Program-made: the position numbers and the translations under genes
Part shown: positions 6,653 to 10,201 of the stretch, in pieces
Position numbering within the stretch: the stretch's first letter is position 1
Layout of the letters: each line of letters begins with the position of its first letter
Assembly: GCA_964551195.1 (NCBI GenBank)
Contig: CAZKBI010000026.1
Coordinates: forward strand, 1-10,201
From: CAYZPB01 sp964551195
GTDB lineage: Bacteria; Bacillota; Bacilli; Tepidibacillales; Tepidibacillaceae
Direction: 5' to 3'
DNA: 10,201 nt
The notes under the pieces: generated by a model
Databases searched by the model: none
Told to the model about the DNA's origin: nothing
Seen by the model: the letters and a program-made list of their open reading frames with translations, nothing else

Positions 6653-7773
6653 TTCATCACCTGCTCATCAACCGTCGCTTGCGTGTAAGGTACCTTAAAC
6701 CACGCTTTTGTTCCTTGAGGCTCTAGGTTCTCGATCCGCAGTCCATAATCAGTTCCATATAATATTTTTAATCGCTCATTTACATTAGAAATTCCTACAC
6801 CACACCCCGTTCCATAGCGTGGCTCATAAATTTTTACGATATCTTCTTCGGAAATACCAACACCATTATCATCGACAGCGATTATTACCTCATCAGCAAC
6901 CCTGTGTGCCGATATTTTAACGACACCGGACCCTTCCATTGGCAACACTCCATGCAGAATCGCATTATTAACTAGTGGTTGAATTGTAAAGACAGGAATA
7001 TTACAATCCTTTGCCGCAGGGTCAATATCGAACAAAACGCGTATTTTCCCTATAAAACGCGCTTCTTCTATCACTACATAGTTATCAATATATTTAATTT
7101 CTTCACGTAATGAGATGAACCGCCCGCTGTTACCTAATAAATAGCGCAACAATGTTGAAAGGCGAACTAATAGAAAACGTGCGTATTCAGGGTCCTTAAG
7201 AATATACATGTTGACTGTATTTAAGGCATTAAATAGAAAATGCGGATTTACTTGTGCTTGTAATGCATCAAGTTGTGCCTCTGTTGTTAGCTGCGCTTGT
7301 CTCTCTAAATCGACCATTTCTAGCTGTGTACTAATTATCTGTGCTAAGCCTGCTGCCAGTCGATTAATATAATCCGGCAGCCCACCATCAACAGTCTCGT
7401 ATAATTTTAATGTGCCGACAACCTCACCACGTTTAATTATTGGCATAATTATTGCTGATTCTAGCGGGCACTGACATTTCTTATCAAGGCAATTAAAGCC
7501 TTCCTTGCTACTTACAATCATACTCTCGCCTTGCTTAATTGCTGTTTTGGTTGCCGAAGTGACGATTGGTTTGCCAACCGGATGATTCTCGCAACCCTCT
7601 CCAATAAAAGCTAACACCTTTTCAGTATCGGTAATTGCCACGGCAGCTACTGCGCTAATCTCTTTCACAATCTGCGCAATATATAATGCCGACTCTTCAG
7701 TTAACCCCTCACTCAGAGAACTTCGTGCCTGGTCCGTTAGCAACAGGTTACTATCATAAATTAATCGTTTCAT
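6643..7773 (-). CDS. LytS-type sensor histidine kinase lacking membrane segments
   Basis: Counted from the ATG at 7773, the protein has 376 residues. A GAF-like sensor domain (about 15-155) leads into the LytS kinase core: ALQAQVNPHFLFNALN with phospho-acceptor H178, the N-box PLVNNAILHG (about 266-275), the G1 box DDNGVGI (about 301-307) and a glycine-rich GTGCGVGI lid (about 321-328). The five-helix LytS membrane module (5TM-5TMR_LYT) of classical LytS, BtsS and YpdA is absent, and no hydrophobic helix is visible, so the protein should be cytoplasmic. The GAF part holds C61, C95, C100 and C102; two cysteines before PL are usual in LytS GAF domains as I recall them, but C61 is extra. The longest frame begins at a TTG at 7797, but that start would place AAGGAGG inside the coding region; this sequence is the ribosome binding site for the ATG six bases downstream. 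First gene of a four-gene operon, with the regulator gene overlapping its end. Confidence 0.93.
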   Translation of the reverse strand: MKRLIYDSNLLLTDQARSSLSEGLTEESALYIAQIVKEISAVAAVAITDTEKVLAFIGEGCENHPVGKPIVTSATKTAIKQGESMIVSSKEGFNCLDKKCQCPLESAIIMPIIKRGEVVGTLKLYETVDGGLPDYINRLAAGLAQIISTQLEMVDLERQAQLTTEAQLDALQAQVNPHFLFNALNTVNMYILKDPEYARFLLVRLSTLLRYLLGNSGRFISLREEIKYIDNYVVIEEARFIGKIRVLFDIDPAAKDCNIPVFTIQPLVNNAILHGVLPMEGSGVVKISAHRVADEVIIAVDDNGVGISEEDIVKIYEPRYGTGCGVGISNVNERLKILYGTDYGLRIENLEPQGTKAWFKVPYTQATVDEQVMKWE

Positions 7774-7796
7774 AGCTGACCTCCTTACATTTACCA

Positions 7797-7825
7797 ATTA
7801 TATCACCATTGACGGAAAATGTGCA
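7797..7825 (-). promoter_or_regulatory. Extended -10 promoter of the kinase-regulator-CDF-lplA operon
   Basis: On the minus strand a perfect TATAAT (7802-7797) is preceded by TGA, making an extended -10 TGnTATAAT. TGCACA (4 of 6 to TTGACA) lies 17 bases further upstream at 7825-7820. Transcription would begin near 7790, giving a leader of about 17 bases that carries the ribosome binding site. The promoter should be fairly active without an activator. Confidence 0.7.
7805..7813 (+). promoter_or_regulatory. Single LytTR-like half-site in the kinase promoter
   Basis: ACCATTGAC matches the LytTR consensus [TA][AC][CA]GTTN[AG][TC] at 8 of 9 positions and resembles the ACCATTCAC half of the tandem site at 7855-7884. 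It lies between the -35 and -10 of the leftward operon promoter, so binding there would repress the kinase operon. It has no partner at the right spacing, so this is tentative. Confidence 0.3.
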
Positions 7826-7854
7826 TAAAGCTCTGCTATTTACAATAAATAAAC

Positions 7855-7884
7855 GCCGTTTACCTGGCAAAAACAACCATTCAC
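7855..7884 (+). promoter_or_regulatory. Tandem LytTR binding site
   Basis: GCCGTTTAC (7855-7863) and ACCATTCAC (7876-7884) each match the published LytTR consensus [TA][AC][CA]GTTN[AG][TC] at 8 of 9 positions. They are direct repeats 21 bp apart start to start with a 12 bp spacer, exactly the geometry described for LytTR regulators. Both copies extend one more base (C). The site ends about 10 bases before the putative -35 of the exonuclease-DUF4212-symporter operon, a usual activator position, and the adjacent leftward operon encodes a LytTR regulator. Confidence 0.65.
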
Positions 7885-7894
7885 CACAAATTTA

Positions 7895-7923
7895 TTTTAA
7901 GCTAGAGAACTTCACTTTACAAT
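7895..7923 (+). promoter_or_regulatory. Candidate activator-dependent promoter of the exonuclease-symporter operon
   Basis: TACAAT at 7918-7923 matches the -10 consensus at 5 of 6 positions. The hexamer 17 bases upstream, TTTTAA at 7895-7900, matches TTGACA at only 3 of 6, so the promoter looks weak alone, as expected if a regulator bound at 7855-7884 recruits polymerase. Transcription would start near 7930, about 27 bases before the ATG at 7957. Confidence 0.45.
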
Positions 7924-7956
7924 AAGCATAAGCGCAAATCTTAGGAGGATATTTAA

Positions 7957-8646
7957 ATGGTAAATGCACTTTCCAATTTAGTACGTAGCAAAAGTCAATC
8001 GCAACTCGAAGCGAGAACACCAGCAGCTAATCGGGGCCATCTGAGAACAGCTCCTGCGGAAATTGCAAAAGAGTGTCTGCTCGTCGATATTGATTTTGTT
8101 ATTTTCGATTTGGAGACTACCGGTTTTAAGCCACATCAGGATGACCGCGTTATCTCTCTAGGTGCTGTCAAAATGCGCGGGTGTTCGGTTGATGAATCAA
8201 ATAGCTATTATCAGCTCTTTAATCCTGAGCGGAACATACCCTCTATAATTACGCGTTTGACTGGGATTGACTATCAGATGGTTTCGGATGAGTCAACATT
8301 GCTAGAGCAATTGCCTGACTTTTTCGAGTGGGTGGGCGACAGTCTACTTGCAGCACATATTGCAAGCTTTGATCTTTCTTTCATTAATCAAACACTTACA
8401 GAAAGCGGTTACCGGCCATTAGCTCACCAGATTATTGATACACGGCAAGTTATCATTCGCTTATATCCGCAGTTAACTAACTGTTCGCTTGAAGAGATTT
8501 GTATTCAATTAGGAACCTCAGCCCATGGCCGACATAATGCCCTGGGAGACGCGATTATTGCTGGACGAATTCTGGAAGTCGCATTAAAAGAACTTAAAAA
8601 TAGAAGAGTTCGAACTTTTGGCGACCTTGAACTATTCCTCGCCTAA
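7957..8646 (+). CDS. DEDDh-family 3'-5' exonuclease (DnaQ/PolC epsilon-like)
   Basis: A 229-residue protein with all catalytic residues of a DEDDh exonuclease: D51 and E53 in FDLETTG, D139 in AHIASFDLSFI, H193 and D198 in GRHNALGDA. Such enzymes bind two divalent metals and remove nucleotides from 3' ends of DNA or RNA. Residues 1-45 are a polar extension without a recognised domain, and the C-terminus KELKNRRVRTFGDLELFL lies beyond the exonuclease fold. AGGAGG sits eight bases before the ATG. It is the first gene of an operon with DUF4212 and a sodium:solute symporter. From memory, exonucleases of this kind recur next to such symporters in proteobacteria, there with a CBS/DUF294 protein, so the pairing is probably not accidental. 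Substrate and role are unknown; it is not the replicative proofreading subunit by context. Confidence 0.9.
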   Translation: MVNALSNLVRSKSQSQLEARTPAANRGHLRTAPAEIAKECLLVDIDFVIFDLETTGFKPHQDDRVISLGAVKMRGCSVDESNSYYQLFNPERNIPSIITRLTGIDYQMVSDESTLLEQLPDFFEWVGDSLLAAHIASFDLSFINQTLTESGYRPLAHQIIDTRQVIIRLYPQLTNCSLEEICIQLGTSAHGRHNALGDAIIAGRILEVALKELKNRRVRTFGDLELFLA

Positions 8647-8668
8647 ATTCGACTCAGACCATATAAAG

Positions 8669-8683
8669 GTAGTTGAAAACTAC
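8669..8683 (+). other. Small hairpin between exonuclease and DUF4212 genes
   Basis: GTAGTT and AACTAC form a perfect six-pair stem around a GAA loop in the 62-base spacer. No T-run follows, so it is not a terminator. It could mark an mRNA processing or stability point that lets the membrane genes be expressed at a level different from the exonuclease, or be chance. Confidence 0.25.
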
Positions 8684-8708
8684 AAAGACAAATAATGGAG
8701 GTGCAGTT

Positions 8709-8996
8709 ATGTCAAAAAAGACAGAAAATTCAAAAAGATATTGGAGGAGCAACATTAGCTTAATCGCCATCTTGTTATTCATCTGGGCCCTGGTTTCATT
8801 CGGCATTGGAATCCTTTTTGCTGACGTCCTAAGTAAGGTACCTTTTTTTGGCGTTAACCTTTCCTTCTGGTTTGCCCAGCAAGGATCAATTTTCACTTTT
8901 GTGATTCTGCTACTAATCTATGCAATACGCATGGACCAATTGGACAAAAAATTTAATGTCGAAGAGATCACAGTAAAAGACAATAAGGAGGAATAG
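8709..8996 (+). CDS. DUF4212 small membrane subunit of a sodium:solute symporter
   Basis: A 95-residue protein with two membrane helices (about 17-39 and 53-73). It carries the family hallmarks YWRSN (11-15), FGIGILFAD (31-39), SFWFAQQGSIFTFVI (52-66) and the RMDQLDKKFNV tail. DUF4212 proteins are nearly always encoded directly before a large VC_2705-type sodium:solute symporter, as here, and are taken to be its small subunit. The frame can be extended upstream to a TTG at 8673, but that would translate through GGAGG (8697-8701), which is the ribosome binding site for the ATG seven bases later, so 8709 is the start. The stop codon is three bases before the symporter ATG, indicating coupled translation. 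It resembles the small partners of acetate-type permeases in arrangement, but the transported solute is not known. Confidence 0.93.
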   Translation: MSKKTENSKRYWRSNISLIAILLFIWALVSFGIGILFADVLSKVPFFGVNLSFWFAQQGSIFTFVILLLIYAIRMDQLDKKFNVEEITVKDNKEE

Positions 8997-8999
8997 ACT

Positions 9000-10201
9000 A
9001 TGTCAGCTGAAGTTTTAACTATTGGATTAATCATACTCACCTTTGCGATTTACATAGTCGTTGGTTGGCTCGCGCGCGCAGTCGATACAAAAAACTTCTA
9101 TGTAGCAGGTAGTAATGTACCAGCAATCGCTAACGGCGCTGCAATTGCAGCCGACTGGATGTCTGCAGCCTCCTTCCTTTCAATGGCAGGTCTCATCTCT
9201 TTTCTTGGATATGACGGCGCAATCTATCTCATGGGTTGGACGGGTGGCTATGTACTATTAACAATGTTACTTGCTCCTTATCTGCGGAAGTTTGGGCGAT
9301 TCACCGTTCCTGATTTTATCGGGGATCGTTATTACTCCAACACAGCACGTGCAGTTGCAGCAATTGCAACAATTCTAATCTCTTTAACTTATGTTGCTGG
9401 TCAGATGCGTGGTGTAGGTATCGTTTTCAGCCGTTACCTACAGGTCGATATTGTATTAGGTGTAATTATCGGCGTTGCAATTGTTGGTGGATTCGCAATT
9501 ATTGGTGGGATGAAAAGTATCACCTGGACACAGGTAGCACAATATTCGATTTTGATTCTTGCTTATCTTATCCCAGCTGTTGCTATATCAGCTCAGTTAA
9601 CAGGTAGTCCTTTTCCACAATTTTCTTTCGCGGTATCAGATATAGCAGGACGTTTATCGGATATACAAGTAGAGCTTGGTATGAAAAACTATTTAGAACC
9701 TTTCCAGAATCTATCGAAGCTTAACGTCTTTCTGATTGTTGCAGCTTTGATGTTCGGAACAGCCGGCTTACCACATGTTATCTCTCGTTTCTACACGGCA
9801 AAAAGTGTTCGCGCTGCCCGCTGGTCTGGCGTATGGGCGATTATCTTTATTGCACTACTTTATACCTCAGCACCAGCGGTCGGAATGTTTGCTAAGTATA
9901 ACCTGATTGAGAGCTTAAACGAACAACCGATTGAGCAGGTAATGCAAGTTGATTGGGTTGAAAAATGGGAGCATACTGGTTTGTTAAAGTTTGATGATAA
10001 AAACGGCGATGGTATTCTACAATTTTCTGGTGACCCTGCTGTTAACGAGGTTCACATCGATCCAGATATAATTGTTCTTTCAACACCTGAGGTGGCCAGT
10101 CTTGCGCCAATTGTAATTGCTCTAGTTGCCGCTGGTGGAGTTGCGGCAGCCCTGTCAACTGCCTCTGGACTAGTACTTTCAATGTCCAGCGCTATTTCAC
10201 A
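9000..10201 (+). CDS. Sodium:solute symporter, VC_2705 type, 3' end missing
   Basis: ATG at 9000, eight bases after AGGAGG, opens a frame that runs to the right edge, giving 400 residues of an expected protein of roughly 550-600. It is a multi-helix SSS (LeuT-fold) permease related to acetate permease ActP. Landmarks are FYVAGSNVPAIANGAAIAAD (33-52), WMSAASFLSMAG (53-64), the LTYVAGQMRGVGIVFSRYL stretch (130-148), FGTAGLPHVISRFYTAKSV (252-270) and LVAAGGVAAALSTASGL (376-392). Between these, residues 300-360 form a hydrophilic insert containing KFDDKNGDGIL (330-340), an EF-hand-like D-x-N-x-D-G loop, followed by NEVHIDPDIIVLSTPE; such an insert is, as I recall, usual for the VC_2705 branch and absent from ordinary ActP. 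Sodium-driven uptake of a short carboxylate is likely but unproven. It follows DUF4212 by three bases and is the third gene of the operon. Confidence 0.93.
   Translation, partial: MSAEVLTIGLIILTFAIYIVVGWLARAVDTKNFYVAGSNVPAIANGAAIAADWMSAASFLSMAGLISFLGYDGAIYLMGWTGGYVLLTMLLAPYLRKFGRFTVPDFIGDRYYSNTARAVAAIATILISLTYVAGQMRGVGIVFSRYLQVDIVLGVIIGVAIVGGFAIIGGMKSITWTQVAQYSILILAYLIPAVAISAQLTGSPFPQFSFAVSDIAGRLSDIQVELGMKNYLEPFQNLSKLNVFLIVAALMFGTAGLPHVISRFYTAKSVRAARWSGVWAIIFIALLYTSAPAVGMFAKYNLIESLNEQPIEQVMQVDWVEKWEHTGLLKFDDKNGDGILQFSGDPAVNEVHIDPDIIVLSTPEVASLAPIVIALVAAGGVAAALSTASGLVLSMSSAIS

Noticed and set aside
7774..7797. Upstream TTG start for the histidine kinase
   Set aside because: The eight extra codons include the AAGGAGG ribosome binding site ideally spaced from the ATG at 7773, and the predicted -10 overlaps the TTG, so it would not be transcribed.
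7809..7839. TTGACG as a -35 for a rightward promoter
   Set aside because: No acceptable -10 lies 16-18 bases downstream; the best hexamers there match at three positions or fewer.
8673..8708. Upstream TTG start for DUF4212
   Set aside because: The twelve extra codons cover the GGAGG site for the ATG at 8709 and add residues not typical of the family.
8654..8896. Minus-strand 80-codon open frame
   Set aside because: It lies antisense to the DUF4212 gene, whose protein sequence is clearly conserved; the antisense translation shows no family features.
1..10201. Mobile element, CRISPR array, defence island or phage segment
   Set aside because: No transposase, integrase, repeat array, tRNA or terminal repeats were seen, and codon use looks uniform across the genes.

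Overview
The window looks like chromosomal DNA from a low-GC Bacillota (Firmicutes). Shine-Dalgarno sequences close to AGGAGG precede almost every gene, the genes are AT-rich and tightly packed, and the families (LytS/LytTR two-component pair, LplA with a C-terminal domain, an MMPL transporter with a small secreted partner, a family-3 bacterial eRF1-like protein) are typical of Bacillales or Clostridia. I cannot name a genus. No rRNA, tRNA, CRISPR array, IS element or phage gene is visible.

Layout. (A) Bases 1-2510, minus strand: a two-gene unit of an MMPL/RND-type exporter followed, with no gap, by a secreted protein cut off by the window edge. (B) Bases 2511-2796: a divergent control region rich in dyad symmetries, with a promoter in each direction. 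(C) Bases 2797-3945, plus strand: an isolated eRF1-like (baeRF family 3) gene. It ends at a strong bidirectional terminator at 3967-3996. (D) Bases 7773 down to 4003, minus strand: a compact four-gene operon of a LytS-type histidine kinase without membrane segments, a LytTR response regulator, a cation diffusion facilitator and a lipoate-protein ligase. Genes overlap or sit within about 20 bases of each other, and the operon ends at the same bidirectional terminator. (E) Bases 7774-7956: a second divergent control region. (F) Bases 7957-10201, plus strand: a DEDDh 3'-5' exonuclease, a DUF4212 small membrane protein and the start of a large sodium:solute symporter (VC_2705 type), which runs off the right edge.

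How the parts may work together. Control region E contains two direct copies of a CC(G/A)TT(T/C)ACC element, 21 bp apart start to start. Each copy matches the LytTR-family binding consensus at 8 of 9 positions with a 12 bp spacer, and the pair lies just upstream of the likely promoter of the exonuclease-DUF4212-symporter operon. The simplest reading is that the kinase/regulator pair encoded leftward switches on the symporter operon encoded rightward. DUF4212/VC_2705 symporters are related to acetate/carboxylate permeases, and lipoate ligase activates 2-oxoacid dehydrogenases, so a carboxylate (acetate, pyruvate) theme is plausible but inferred. The kinase has an unusual four-cysteine GAF-like domain and no transmembrane region, so its signal must be cytoplasmic or passed on by a partner. 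Three start sites were moved from the longest open frame to downstream ATG codons, two of them (the kinase and DUF4212 genes) with clear Shine-Dalgarno sequences and the third (the cation transporter) with an ambiguous one.
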